A stretch of 34,136 nt of DNA, taken from positions 1-34,136 of IMG/VR virus record IMGVR_UViG_3300036716_000062; one strand, 5' to 3'. A program made the translations under genes and the position numbers. The notes beneath the pieces were generated by a model. It did not search any database, was not told the origin of the DNA, and was given only the letters and a program-made list of their open reading frames with translations. Shown here piece by piece: positions 23,930-32,243 of this stretch (position 1 is the stretch's first letter; every line of letters starts with the position of its first letter). This stretch comes from a virus.

Positions 23930-25676
23930 CCAATGGACATTTAAGATCGAAGTGCAGACCAGCTTCTATGATAGCCTCAACACCCAGCCTACCTACCTCA
24001 TCAGCTACAGACTCGTCAGCCTCTATCTGCCATTCATCATGTACGTTAGCCACGAAGTTAGCGTCTAGCTTCTTTATCTTTTCATTTAAAATGATCAAAG
24101 CTTTCTTCATAACAATAGCACCAGCACTTTGTAGTAGTGTGTTTAGAGCAGCATGTTGGCTGCGGACTGTAAGCTTACGCCCATCTAGCCCTTTGATGTA
24201 GCCCTCTTCTGATGCTCTTGCAACTCTATTCTTGAGAGCCGCGAATGCTGGAAGATTATCGAAGAAAGATTGTCTAAGTCTTGAACCAACTGATCTACCT
24301 CCCCCAGCCACGCTTCCAAGCTTTTCATCTCCTGCTCCGTATAGGAGGGCATAAATGAATGTCTTCGCCTGATTTCTTGATTCAAGTCCCGCAAGTTTTT
24401 GATTAGCGGTATGTATGTCTCCGTTAATGATTTCATTTGTGTAGTCCTCATCGTCCATATAATGTGCAAGCATTCGTAGTTCAAGTCCACTAGCATCTAT
24501 ACCCACCAGCTTCTTACCTTTAGGTACAGTCCACAAAGCTCTACACTCAGAGCCAAAAGGTGAATTAGATGAAGGTACTTGAGCCATGTTGGGTTGTCTG
24601 TGTGTCATCCTTCCAGTGATAGCACCATTAGGAATTACAAAGCCATGAACCCTACCATCCTCTTCAACTGCCTCACCCCAAGAGGTGATCTGAGATACAC
24701 GCTTTTGGTACATCAAGTAAGAGTTAATTAGATCAGCTTCAGGAATTCCCTGCACCTCTGCTAATGTCTTTTCATTTACAATAGGTCTACCATGAATTGT
24801 GAACTCAGTAGGCTTCCAGCCAAAGTCTTGTAAGTACTCACCAACCTGCTGCCTTGATGCTAAGTTAAAGTCCTTAGCTCTGCTGCGTATTACAGGGTCA
24901 CACTTACTCAACTCACCTTCTGCTTTCTCAATCTTCAGGGTCATCAACTCGTACTCTGGCTTAGTCATTCTGACACCAGTACCACTAGCTAACGCACAAG
25001 AGTCTGCCATCTTGCTCAACTTTCCTGTCGCTGTGTGGCGAGGGTATAACTTTATCTTAGTTACTTTTGGTTTAAACACATGCTTAACTTTTGCCTCTGT
25101 CTTAGCGACCACCGAGCGTAGGTCAGCGAGGAGAAGGTCAGCCTCCATTGCATCGTATAAGAACCCATGTTTCTCTTGCTCCTTTAGGATCAATGCTACT
25201 GCGTGTTCAATCTCCAGTGACTCCTTGCTGAAGCCACGGGACTCCTCACGCAAGGCATGGTACACCTTCAGATTAAGTTCTACATCTTGCACACAATAGT
25301 CCAACATCTCAGGGGAGAAACCACCTGTAAAATCTTTGAAGTCTATCTTGTTAGAACTTAGCTTATAGCCCCAAGACTTCAGGCCATGACCAGCTTCTCG
25401 TACAGGGTCGAACAGTCGAGATAGTACCAATGTATCTACTATCCTTTGTCCTTCTCCAAGTGTCTTGAAGCGTGTCAAGTCTTTTAGTACAGGGATGTCG
25501 AAGCCTATGATGTTGTGACCAATTAACTCATCAGCATCTGAAAGTAATTCACACCCTTCATCTATCTGACTAGGCCCATAGGTATAGACTTGCTCAGTGT
25601 CTATGTCTTTAGCAACGATGCACCATATCTTGGTGGCGTTAAGGTCATCAGTTTCTATGTCGAATACTAATCTCAT
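23886..25676 (-). CDS. T7-like DNA polymerase, family A, with 3'-5' exonuclease
   Basis: The 596-aa product is shorter than T7 gp5 (about 700) but complete. Exonuclease motifs are FDIETDD (Exo I), GHNIIGFDIPVL (Exo II) and YCVQDVELN (Exo III). Polymerase motifs are DASGLELRMLAHY (A), RNQAKTFIYALLYGAG (B) and NVHDEWQIE (C). In motif B the residue equivalent to E. coli Phe762 is Tyr, as in T7. It replicates the phage genome with the primase-helicase encoded directly upstream (1-bp overlap) and the SSB. A thioredoxin-binding loop is not obvious. Confidence 0.95.
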   Translation of the reverse strand: MRLVFDIETDDLNATKIWCIVAKDIDTEQVYTYGPSQIDEGCELLSDADELIGHNIIGFDIPVLKDLTRFKTLGEGQRIVDTLVLSRLFDPVREAGHGLKSWGYKLSSNKIDFKDFTGGFSPEMLDYCVQDVELNLKVYHALREESRGFSKESLEIEHAVALILKEQEKHGFLYDAMEADLLLADLRSVVAKTEAKVKHVFKPKVTKIKLYPRHTATGKLSKMADSCALASGTGVRMTKPEYELMTLKIEKAEGELSKCDPVIRSRAKDFNLASRQQVGEYLQDFGWKPTEFTIHGRPIVNEKTLAEVQGIPEADLINSYLMYQKRVSQITSWGEAVEEDGRVHGFVIPNGAITGRMTHRQPNMAQVPSSNSPFGSECRALWTVPKGKKLVGIDASGLELRMLAHYMDDEDYTNEIINGDIHTANQKLAGLESRNQAKTFIYALLYGAGDEKLGSVAGGGRSVGSRLRQSFFDNLPAFAALKNRVARASEEGYIKGLDGRKLTVRSQHAALNTLLQSAGAIVMKKALIILNEKIKKLDANFVANVHDEWQIEADESVADEVGRLGVEAIIEAGLHFDLKCPLDGEYNAGNNWAETH

Positions 25677-27376
25677 TACTCAAACCCCAATGCAATTTCA
25701 TTGTTGTCTGATGCAGAGTTAGTTAGGTCATCAGTTTCTACTTCAGCTAGCCTGCCTGTCTCATCATCAAACACTAGGGATGTGGCAAGTCCAACGTCAC
25801 CAGTGTACCTACTCTTGAGTATGCGTACCTTAGTTGTTGATGCCTCCAGTGGGTCATCTGATTGCTGATTCCTTTCAAGTGATATAACACAGTCAGATAA
25901 CTGAGCAATAGACTGACTGCCCCTGAGGTGTGACAAGCCTGTCTCTATGCCATTCTCGTGTCCCTTGTTACCGTCTACCCTGCGGAGGTGAGATACAAGT
26001 ATTACACCTGCTCCTGTCTCTTCTACAAGGGTTCTTAGTCGGTGCATGATAGCATCAATTGACCGTCTCTCGTCACCTTCCACCGTAGTGGACACTAACA
26101 TGTGCAGGTGGTCAATGACTACCCACTTACAGTTGCAACCAACTATCATGAAGCGAAGCTTGCTGAAGATAGAATCAATATCATTCGCACCAAAGTGCGC
26201 GTGAATCCATACACGGTTATTGTTCTGACCATCGTACATAACATCAAAGAAGTTATCTAACTCCTCTTCTGTGTACTGATCTCTGATCCTGTCGATGTGT
26301 AGTTTAGCGTTGGCTTCAATAGAAAGTATTCCATCTACTGTTCTGTTGAAGGTTTCTTCTAACGCGATCACACCTACGTTATCGTTTGTTGTTTTAATTA
26401 ACCAGTGCTCAAGCTCTCGCGTAACACTAGACTTGCCTAGTCCCGTGCCACCAGTTAATGTTATCAACTCACCATGCCGTAACCCTTCTAGCTTCTGATT
26501 CAAACCGTCCCAAGGGTAAGGGTACGACTGAACCTTCTCTCTGTTCTTATACTTATCACGATTCTCAGTGACACTAAGAACACCAGACGGTGTATAAGTT
26601 TTAGCTGCCCAGAAAGCTTGCACATAGTTTCTGTGGTCTTGTCTGTTCAGCATCTCGTTGGCATCTTTGTAGCCTTCAGGTAGCGTCATTACCCTAGCCT
26701 TGCTGGGCTTGAGTAAGCTAGCTACACGCTTGGCTGCTTCTCTACCTGCCTTGTCTTCATCGAAGTTGATGATGACTGTATCGAAGCTTTCAAGGTACTC
26801 AAGTGATGCTTTCACATCACGCTCTGCACCGTTAGCTCCTGATCTTATACTAACTACAGGCCACTTAGAACCTAGCAGTTCGTATGCAGCCATAGCATCA
26901 CACTCTCCTTCCACCAAGGTAATGTACTTACCACCCTCTTGGAATAGGTGCTCACCGAATAGTCCTGACTCCTTGATTGCTCCTCTAGTAAAGAAGTTTT
27001 CCTTTCCAGTAGCGCCAAGGATTCTTTCCTTGTAGGCTACAATCTCTTTGTCTTTAAGGTAAGGATAGAGGTGCTTCTGAATAGAGCCGTCTGGCCCTGT
27101 GATGCAACGTACACCATACTTCTTGGCTGTTGCCTCTGATATACCCCTGTCCCGTAACGCCATGAACTCACCCTCTTCTGCAAAGGTGATTGGCTCGCTT
27201 GTAATTAAGTTGATATTAATATCTCCTGTTGGTATGTGACCCGTCAATGCTTCGTACTTTCTACTGCTAAACCTGTCGTTACATGCGAAACAGAACGCAC
27301 TGCCGTCATCATTGACAGACAATGCGTCACTGCTCCCACACTCAGGACACGGTTGATGGAGTTTCACAAAACTCAA
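25676..27376 (-). CDS. T7-like primase-helicase (gp4 type)
   Basis: The product is 566 aa. The start is TTG 27376 with GGAG about 9 nt upstream. The zinc-binding domain has C10-x2-C13 and C29-x2-C32, and TOPRIM motifs LVEGECDAMAA (about 153-163) and VIINFDEDKAG (about 198-208). A RecA-like helicase has Walker A GGTGLGKSS (about 310), Walker B WVVIDHLHML and VILVSHLRR. It unwinds DNA 5'-3' and primes lagging strands. The ribosome site of this gene overlaps the stop of the small gene before it. Confidence 0.95.
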   Translation of the reverse strand: MSFVKLHQPCPECGSSDALSVNDDGSAFCFACNDRFSSRKYEALTGHIPTGDININLITSEPITFAEEGEFMALRDRGISEATAKKYGVRCITGPDGSIQKHLYPYLKDKEIVAYKERILGATGKENFFTRGAIKESGLFGEHLFQEGGKYITLVEGECDAMAAYELLGSKWPVVSIRSGANGAERDVKASLEYLESFDTVIINFDEDKAGREAAKRVASLLKPSKARVMTLPEGYKDANEMLNRQDHRNYVQAFWAAKTYTPSGVLSVTENRDKYKNREKVQSYPYPWDGLNQKLEGLRHGELITLTGGTGLGKSSVTRELEHWLIKTTNDNVGVIALEETFNRTVDGILSIEANAKLHIDRIRDQYTEEELDNFFDVMYDGQNNNRVWIHAHFGANDIDSIFSKLRFMIVGCNCKWVVIDHLHMLVSTTVEGDERRSIDAIMHRLRTLVEETGAGVILVSHLRRVDGNKGHENGIETGLSHLRGSQSIAQLSDCVISLERNQQSDDPLEASTTKVRILKSRYTGDVGLATSLVFDDETGRLAEVETDDLTNSASDNNEIALGFE

Positions 27377-27381
27377 TTAAC

Positions 27382-27609
27382 TTACTCCTCTACTATTGAT
27401 CCTTCAGCCGGTTCACTATCTAGTTCAGTGGATAGCTGTTTGGATAGCTGCAACTCAGCAGCCTGTAACGTCACAAGACGGTGGCTTACTTCACCCACCT
27501 CCTGTCTTATGTTAATCACATGGCCTACGATAGCCTTAGCTGTTTCAGATAGGTCATCTAGATTGTATTCATTACCATCTACAGTGACTGTCTGCTGCTC
27601 TTCACTCAT
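27382..27609 (-). CDS. Small acidic helical protein (DUF6447-like)
   Basis: The product is 75 aa: TVTVDGNEYNLDDLSETAKA, then a helix (IVGHVINIRQEVGEVSHRLV) and an acidic tail. The layout of 'V.g..Y..ddLse.ak.i...i......i..l' resembles DUF6447-type phage proteins, but I cannot confirm it. It sits between the SSB and primase-helicase genes, so a replication accessory is possible. Confidence 0.65.
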   Translation of the reverse strand: MSEEQQTVTVDGNEYNLDDLSETAKAIVGHVINIRQEVGEVSHRLVTLQAAELQLSKQLSTELDSEPAEGSIVEE

Positions 27610-27619
27610 GTTATCTCCT

Positions 27620-28072
27620 TTAAAATGCTAGTGATTCTACACTGGTAGGTGCTGCTGCTTCGCCTCTCTCAATTAGGTTGAGGATTTGCACAGCCTGTAG
27701 TTGAGGGCGAATGATCTTGGTCATTTGACCATACTCTTTTCTTGCCCACTGTACTGCAATGGTGGAGCCGTTACCTATGGAAGCAGTCGAAGGATTCTTA
27801 TCCTTGTCTACCACAATAGGTGGAGCAATTTGAGAGCCATCATTGTTGTGCGCCCAAGTTGCAAACTTAATCACCGGGTCGGGTGTATAGTTTTTCTTTC
27901 CAGCCGCGTACAGAAAAGAGTCAGAGAATCCTGCTTCCTTGAACATTTCAAATACATCATCTGATACAGCTAACTGCAACTCATACCAAGACTTGACTTT
28001 ATTATAGTCAAGGTTGGGTACTACGAGGTGTGGGAAGTAGACCTGCCCTTCTATAATGTTAGGTGGGTTCAT
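27620..28072 (-). CDS. Putative single-stranded DNA-binding protein
   Basis: The product is 150 aa. The sequence resembles phage SSB-like proteins of the DUF2815/gp2.5 kind: EGQVYFPHLVVPNLD near the start, PDPVIKFATWAHNNDG, APPIVVDKDKNP, GNGSTIAVQWARKEYG and IRPQLQAVQILNLIE. An OB-fold is likely from the beta-rich pattern. The expected role is coating ssDNA during replication beside the primase-helicase and polymerase. The acidic C-terminal tail of T7 gp2.5 is not present (end AAAPTSVESLAF), so the assignment is moderate. Confidence 0.7.
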   Translation of the reverse strand: MNPPNIIEGQVYFPHLVVPNLDYNKVKSWYELQLAVSDDVFEMFKEAGFSDSFLYAAGKKNYTPDPVIKFATWAHNNDGSQIAPPIVVDKDKNPSTASIGNGSTIAVQWARKEYGQMTKIIRPQLQAVQILNLIERGEAAAPTSVESLAF

Positions 28073-28308
28073 ACTTTATCTCCGTTGTTGTTTAAAGTTT
28101 GGTTATAATACTCCTTCAGGAAGGGGATGTACACATCTTTTTGCACATCAATATCAATTCCTTCTGAGATTTCTACGGCGTGTTCATCCTTACCGTAGTA
28201 ACCTAGAAGTAATCCTGTGATTGCACATTTGTTTTCGTACAAGATGCCCATGTATGAGGAAGCGTTGAACTTAGCGTATTGATCTTCACTCATCTGATAC
28301 TTACTCAT
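28069..28308 (-). CDS. Small hypothetical protein
   Basis: The 79-aa product is acidic (YYGKDEHAVEISEGIDIDVQ) with no membrane segment or motif recognised. It overlaps both neighbours by 4 bp in the replication operon. Confidence 0.6.
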   Translation of the reverse strand: MSKYQMSEDQYAKFNASSYMGILYENKCAITGLLLGYYGKDEHAVEISEGIDIDVQKDVYIPFLKEYYNQTLNNNGDKV

Positions 28309-28547
28309 TCGATACTTCCCTCCACTAAACTATCTAAGAAGTCACTGAACAGGTTGGATAAATCACTGTCATCTATCCGCCTGTTGTCTGTTTCACTACA
28401 CTTATCGTGAACAAATGAAATGAATTTACTTTTGGTTGACCCCAAAGGTAAGACAGCGTTGATGCGTAAGGCCCATAGCTGCGCCCACCAATCATCAATC
28501 TCTGCCTCAAACTCACCTCTCCATTCATCTGGATCTATGGCACTCAT
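28305..28547 (-). CDS. Small acidic hypothetical protein
   Basis: The 80-aa product is Trp- and Asp-rich (DEWRGEFEAEIDDWWAQLWA) with an acidic C-terminus. No family is recognised. It is coupled by 4-bp overlap to the next gene. Confidence 0.6.
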   Translation of the reverse strand: MSAIDPDEWRGEFEAEIDDWWAQLWALRINAVLPLGSTKSKFISFVHDKCSETDNRRIDDSDLSNLFSDFLDSLVEGSIE

Positions 28548-28548
28548 C

Positions 28549-28746
28549 TTAGCTCCTGTCGTGTTCGTTATTTAATTCTTCTTTACACACTGCTAGGTAT
28601 ATCTCAAGGAATGATAGCACGTATTCCCCATGCTTGAGAAGTAATTGAAGTGCCTCTTCTTGTACACTCTCACCAGCAGGTTCATCCATAAGATAGACCT
28701 GCGAATACTTTAGTACATGATTAGACACATCAATTATATTCTGCAT
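28549..28746 (-). CDS. Small acidic helical protein
   Basis: The 65-aa product is helical, with EEALQLLLKHGEYVLSFLEI and no motif recognised. It starts 2 bp after the DUF932 stop, so it is co-translated with it. Confidence 0.6.
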   Translation of the reverse strand: MQNIIDVSNHVLKYSQVYLMDEPAGESVQEEALQLLLKHGEYVLSFLEIYLAVCKEELNNEHDRS

Positions 28747-28748
28747 GA

Positions 28749-29735
28749 TTAAGCTACCGCTAGTAGTGCGCCAGCCGTCAGACGTATTGAGTCTTCACGC
28801 TTGGCCTTGATTGATAGGATGCTACCTTCCGCTGTCTTCTTAGCAGCAGGTGCATGTGTGCTCCAGTGTGTCATGGTGTTGTATACGGCCCAGTGTGTCG
28901 ATCCTAGAGACTTTTGATCGTCAGTGGTGTATTGGTTCCACATGTACTGTAGCGCCCTGTTACGGTACACCTCAGGCTCTACCATGAGGTCATACACAGA
29001 CATGTTAGGCTTGGCTAGTACAAACTTGCACTTAGCAGCCATTGCAAATACATCGAAGGCTTCACGGTTGGTGATGCTGTTCTTATTCCACTCCTTCCAA
29101 CGCTCTGCCTCATGTTGATAGCTGTTCAATGCAGCAGCCAACTTACGCTGTGCATGTTCAGTTGACATGGTGAGTGTGTGCTTGGACTTGTACATGCTGA
29201 AGTTATCTACAAACACTTGACCGTTTGTGCATACCATACGTACTGCACCTATCTGTAATACAACACTCCAAGTACCATTGAATGAGGTGCGACCATTGAT
29301 TTGGAATATACTCTCGTCACCCTTGGCAGTCTCTATGGTATACTCAGGCAAAGTCAGTGTCATAGTACCCAACGCACCATCAGGTGACATCATTGAGTCA
29401 ACCTTAGCACCAGCACAGTTGATACCTGAAGCCTTGCAGATATTAACCATAGCCTTGTAGATGTCTCCATACTGAGCACCTTCAAACTTGTAGCTTGGCT
29501 TAACAACAAACATAGGCGGGGTCATGTCTGAACCAACAACATGTAACCCTCTACGTGTTGTATCAAGTGCAGGGGAACCATTGGTACTGGTGTAGTACAT
29601 AGGTCTGGCCTCGATAACAGTGTTAACAATATCAGGCGGATCAAGTAGATCTAGTGGATGATCATTAACTAATTCACTTAGGGGTACAACATTTGGCTTG
29701 TTATCGTTTAGATATATTATGTTAGATGTATTCAT
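28749..29735 (-). CDS. DUF932 (YfjQ/LGT-like phage) protein
   Basis: The 328-aa product matches DUF932 proteins of phages and plasmids: SYKFEGAQYGDIYKAMVNIC, FQINGRTSFNGTWSVVLQIG, RMVCTNGQVFVDN, and KSLGSTHWAVYNTMTHWSTH near the end. The family is found in early or plasmid gene sets and has no settled function. It is the first gene of the replication operon downstream of the sigma70-like promoter at 29793-29821 and is probably expressed early. Confidence 0.85.
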   Translation of the reverse strand: MNTSNIIYLNDNKPNVVPLSELVNDHPLDLLDPPDIVNTVIEARPMYYTSTNGSPALDTTRRGLHVVGSDMTPPMFVVKPSYKFEGAQYGDIYKAMVNICKASGINCAGAKVDSMMSPDGALGTMTLTLPEYTIETAKGDESIFQINGRTSFNGTWSVVLQIGAVRMVCTNGQVFVDNFSMYKSKHTLTMSTEHAQRKLAAALNSYQHEAERWKEWNKNSITNREAFDVFAMAAKCKFVLAKPNMSVYDLMVEPEVYRNRALQYMWNQYTTDDQKSLGSTHWAVYNTMTHWSTHAPAAKKTAEGSILSIKAKREDSIRLTAGALLAVA

Positions 29736-29792
29736 CTTTTTCTCTTTGGTTTTAAATTATTTATTTTAATGCTGTCTCTTTATTTACAATAG

Positions 29793-29821
29793 AGGGTAGC
29801 ATATTTGTTTATGGTTGTCAA
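29793..29821 (-). promoter_or_regulatory. Candidate sigma70-like promoter for DUF932 and replication operon
   Basis: On the minus strand a perfect TTGACA (29816-29821) is followed by 17 bp and TACCCT (29793-29798), a weak -10. It sits in the 100-bp gap (29736-29835) upstream of the DUF932 gene, the largest gap within the leftward arm. An AT-rich leader of about 55 bp follows. Confidence 0.5.
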
Positions 29822-29835
29822 AATTATTCACTAGG

Positions 29836-30057
29836 TTAATCAAGCCAGAGTGGAGACTTCCTAATGGTACGTTGCACCTTAGAATAACTAGCCCCCAAGG
29901 TGTCAGCTATTGACTGTATGGTGTAACCCTCCCTCCTCATCTTGATCATCTCAATATTTTCAGATGTTACGAGTCCTGCCAATGGATGGTTCCTGTAAGG
30001 GATAATCTTATCTAGGTTACCCTGACACTGAATAGCTTGATAGAATGTATCAGTCAT
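29836..30057 (-). CDS. Small helix-turn-helix protein
   Basis: The product is 73 aa. Residues 33-66 (ENIEMIKMRREGYTIQSIAD, TLGASYSKVQRTIRKS) read as a classic HTH of the resolvase/sigma-4 type, so it likely binds DNA. It lies just upstream of the operon promoter at 29793 and may regulate it, which is inference. The gene overlaps the 56-aa gene before it. Confidence 0.75.
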   Translation of the reverse strand: MTDTFYQAIQCQGNLDKIIPYRNHPLAGLVTSENIEMIKMRREGYTIQSIADTLGASYSKVQRTIRKSPLWLD

Positions 30058-30220
30058 GCTTCATCACCTCAGTCATCCCATGCCAATCGTTAATGGTAAA
30101 CACACTACCACGGGTGTGATGAGGGACATACCAAGACCGCCTGCCCATATGAACTGCAAGATAGGAGCGACCATACTTGATACCATAACGCTTCTTAAAC
30201 TTCCTTAGACGATAGATCAT
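30050..30220 (-). CDS. 56-aa basic protein
   Basis: This short gene encodes MIYRLRKFKKRYGIKYGRSY, then LAVHMGRRSWYVPHHTRGSV and FTINDWHGMTEVMKHD. It is very basic, with aromatic residues, and likely binds nucleic acid. The stop lies inside the start of the HTH gene (8-bp overlap), which supports it as a real gene in the tightly packed early cluster. A 14-bp gap separates it from the upstream gene. Confidence 0.6.
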   Translation of the reverse strand: MIYRLRKFKKRYGIKYGRSYLAVHMGRRSWYVPHHTRGSVFTINDWHGMTEVMKHD

Positions 30221-30234
30221 CAGTGAAACTCCAG

Positions 30235-30462
30235 TTATTTAATTACCATAAAGCAGTAACCTTCAGGCACCTTGTACATTGTGTACTTTCCACGAAGGTA
30301 AATATTAGCAGACGCACCTACTCTTGAGTGGTCTTTCCTTTCAACAAACATCCAATCACCACGGCGCATACTTCCGAACAACTCTCTCCATACAGAGCGA
30401 GGTTGTGTGGTACGTGATGGTGCTTCACTTGACTGAACTTTTAAATATGCTACTCTTTTCAT
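30235..30462 (-). CDS. Small basic hypothetical protein
   Basis: The 75-aa product has PRSVWRELFGSMRRGDWMFV, then VGASANIYLRGKYTMYKVPE. It looks like a small beta-rich domain with Arg-rich loops. No family is recognised. The start overlaps the upstream stop by one base (TAATG). Confidence 0.6.
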   Translation of the reverse strand: MKRVAYLKVQSSEAPSRTTQPRSVWRELFGSMRRGDWMFVERKDHSRVGASANIYLRGKYTMYKVPEGYCFMVIK

Positions 30463-30773
30463 TATACTTCCTCACTTAATTCAATTTGCCATGCTTCTAT
30501 TTCATTTAACTTAGCAGTGTTGATAGCCTTATCTACTATTAATACTGCATCCTCTCTGCTGGAGGCATTCACAAAGAACCTCACCTCCACCATAAACTCC
30601 TGCTCTTCAGCGTCAGCCCAATGCTTGTCAATTAAAACAGCATCACTTAGCTCACGCAGCCTATCTATATCACTCACCCTATCTTCTCCTTTATTAAGAT
30701 TTAAAGTTGGATCAATATTTTTAAACAAACCTTCACCGATTATTTCATTTAACTCATTAAACAAATCAGACAT
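30462..30773 (-). CDS. Small acidic hypothetical protein
   Basis: The product is 103 aa. The N-terminal acidic part is followed by FMVEVRFFVNASSREDAVLI and EIEAWQIELSEEV, a beta-alpha-beta pattern seen in small phage proteins. Function is unknown. It is coupled to the next gene. Confidence 0.6.
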   Translation of the reverse strand: MSDLFNELNEIIGEGLFKNIDPTLNLNKGEDRVSDIDRLRELSDAVLIDKHWADAEEQEFMVEVRFFVNASSREDAVLIVDKAINTAKLNEIEAWQIELSEEV

Positions 30774-30803
30774 ACATTTTCCTTTTAGTTACATTGATAG
30801 GCA

Positions 30804-30983
30804 TTATTCTCCTCGACAGTCTACTGTTATTTTAATTGGTGGGTTTCGCATCTGGCTAAGTCTGAATGCCTCTGCCATTACATCTTGGCTAGTAGCATGG
30901 CAACTTATTAAGATACCGTCATCAGTTATAGACCAGCCCTTAGAGCCAGCCTTCTCTACTAATAGTTCACGCTCCATAGTCAT
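30804..30983 (-). CDS. 59-aa hypothetical protein next to tRNA-Cys
   Basis: The product reads MTMERELLVEKAGSKGWSIT, DDGILISCHATSQDVMAEAF and RLSQMRNPPIKITVDCRGE. Two starts (30983 and 30977) are possible. It has no membrane segment or motif. It begins 18 bp downstream of the tRNA gene, so processing of the tRNA could shape its mRNA 5' end. Confidence 0.55.
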   Translation of the reverse strand: MTMERELLVEKAGSKGWSITDDGILISCHATSQDVMAEAFRLSQMRNPPIKITVDCRGE

Positions 30984-31001
30984 TCCTATGTTATATAAAT
31001 T

Positions 31002-31076
31002 TGGAGAGGAAGGAGGGAATCGAACCCTCGTAAATGGAGTTGCAGTCCATTACATAAGCCACTCTGTCACTTCCTC
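31002..31076 (-). tRNA. tRNA-Cys (anticodon GCA), CCA encoded
   Basis: The minus strand folds as a cloverleaf. The acceptor arms GAGGAAG and CTTCCTC pair over 7 bp, the anticodon stem ATGGA/TCCAT flanks loop CTGCAAC, and the T-arm is GAGGG-TTCGATT-CCCTC. Base 73 is T, the identity base for Cys-tRNA synthetase, and CCA follows in the DNA. The 75-nt length matches bacterial tRNA-Cys, including the short D-loop form. It is the only tRNA seen, set among early leftward genes. Confidence 0.95.
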
Positions 31077-31117
31077 ATAGGTGAGCAGTTTAACAACATA
31101 CTCAGGTTGCGAGGGTT

Positions 31118-31834
31118 CTATGCTGCTTGAGCCAAAGGTATAAGGTTCACATCTACAACAAAACCATTGTCGTTCTCTTTGGCTGGGCCTTTCTCTGTTA
31201 GACCCACAACCACCTTACCTGCCTTGACATTGAACAGGTCAGATTGATCACCATCTATAACCTTACGCCCCATAAACTCTGTGGGCATCTTGCCTCTGAA
31301 CACCACAGCCATAGGTACATCAGACTCCATCCCTATAGCTACCTGCTTACGGTACTGTGGCCTACCACTATATGAGAACATCAACTTGTAATTAGAGGGT
31401 GTTTTGCCTAGACGTATGGCCCGTTTGGTATAGTCATAGAAGAACAGATCAGGAAAATCCTGAGGTATGCTATGATCTTCCCACGGTATATCAGATAGCA
31501 CATTGAGCCTGACCACACCCTGCACACCCTGCTTTGCACATAACTTAGTGAAGTTAGTTAACTCCCTTCGCAATTGTACTAAGAATCCTTCCTGATCAGA
31601 ATGCCAGTAGTCGGTCTTTGCTTGTCTTGCCTCATTTACAGAGTCATACACCGCAGCCAGTCCTGCCTCTTTTAAACAGAAATCCATGCACCCAGCAGCC
31701 TTAGCCCCAGCACATAGAATATTATCAGGCATCATTGATAGTTGTGCCATACGCACCGCACCTTTGCTTTTCTTGCCTGTCTTTGCCACCTTAGTGTTAC
31801 CACTTTTCTTGGCTGTATCTAATAACTTACCCAT
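31118..31834 (-). CDS. Gp88-like conserved phage protein
   Basis: The start is placed at ATG 31834, which has GGAG about 8 nt upstream and overlaps the stop of the preceding 51-aa gene; a GTG at 31906 would add 24 residues that merely overlap that gene. The product is 238 aa. It matches the mycobacteriophage gp88 family pattern: MPDNILCAGAKAAGCMDFCL (Cys cluster), GVVRLNVLSDIPWED, FPDLFFYDYTKR and NYKLMFSYSG. The family has no proven function. The cysteines suggest a metal site. Confidence 0.8.
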   Translation of the reverse strand: MGKLLDTAKKSGNTKVAKTGKKSKGAVRMAQLSMMPDNILCAGAKAAGCMDFCLKEAGLAAVYDSVNEARQAKTDYWHSDQEGFLVQLRRELTNFTKLCAKQGVQGVVRLNVLSDIPWEDHSIPQDFPDLFFYDYTKRAIRLGKTPSNYKLMFSYSGRPQYRKQVAIGMESDVPMAVVFRGKMPTEFMGRKVIDGDQSDLFNVKAGKVVVGLTEKGPAKENDNGFVVDVNLIPLAQAA

Positions 31835-31982
31835 GCGCTTGTCTCCATTCAACTCTGCGTACACGTTCCTCTTCACACCTTTGAAACAATCTACCTGCCC
31901 TAGCACGGATACACTCTTGGCTAAACTCCAATAGCTGTGAGTCCGATACTGCCTTTAATTTTGTGAGCACTTCACTAGTCAT
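31827..31982 (-). CDS. 51-aa charged protein
   Basis: It encodes MTSEVLTKLKAVSDSQLLEF, SQECIRARAGRLFQRCEEER and VRRVEWRQAHG, a charged helix ending basic. AGGG precedes the ATG. Its stop overlaps the Gp88 start (ATGGGTAA), so the two are coupled. Function is unknown. Confidence 0.6.
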   Translation of the reverse strand: MTSEVLTKLKAVSDSQLLEFSQECIRARAGRLFQRCEEERVRRVEWRQAHG

Positions 31983-32049
31983 ACGCTACCCTCGTATCTT
32001 ATTTAGAAAACATATTCAGACCCACCCTCAGATGGGCCTAGTATATTGT

Positions 32050-32211
32050 CTAATCTTGCGCCCTCTTATCTGCCTGTACTTTTAGCCAGTAGTGCTTTTT
32101 TATCTCCTGATCTATTTTCAACGGTGCTACTCGCATGGCGTTACGTCTCCGTGCTTTTAACCTCGCAGCGTTAGTGTTCCGCTGTACTCTTTTTGCTTGC
32201 TTCAATGTCAT
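32050..32211 (-). CDS. 53-aa strongly basic protein
   Basis: It encodes MTLKQAKRVQRNTNAARLKA, RRRNAMRVAPLKIDQEIKKH and YWLKVQADKRAQD, with about a third Lys/Arg. Nucleic-acid binding is likely from charge. It is isolated by a 67-bp gap from the next gene and by 60 bp from the one before. The downstream gap holds an imperfect hairpin (AGACCCA/TGGGCCT at about 32015-32036) of unclear role. Confidence 0.5.
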   Translation of the reverse strand: MTLKQAKRVQRNTNAARLKARRRNAMRVAPLKIDQEIKKHYWLKVQADKRAQD

Positions 32212-32243
32212 AGTTTTACCCTATGTTGGTTTAAGATTTTGCC

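Noticed and set aside
24799-25299. 166-codon plus-strand frame inside DNA polymerase
   Set aside because: Antisense to conserved polymerase motifs, no start context, no recognisable protein.
31835-31906. GTG-started N-terminal extension of the Gp88-like gene
   Set aside because: It merely overlaps the coupled 51-aa gene; ATG 31834 has a good GGAG site.
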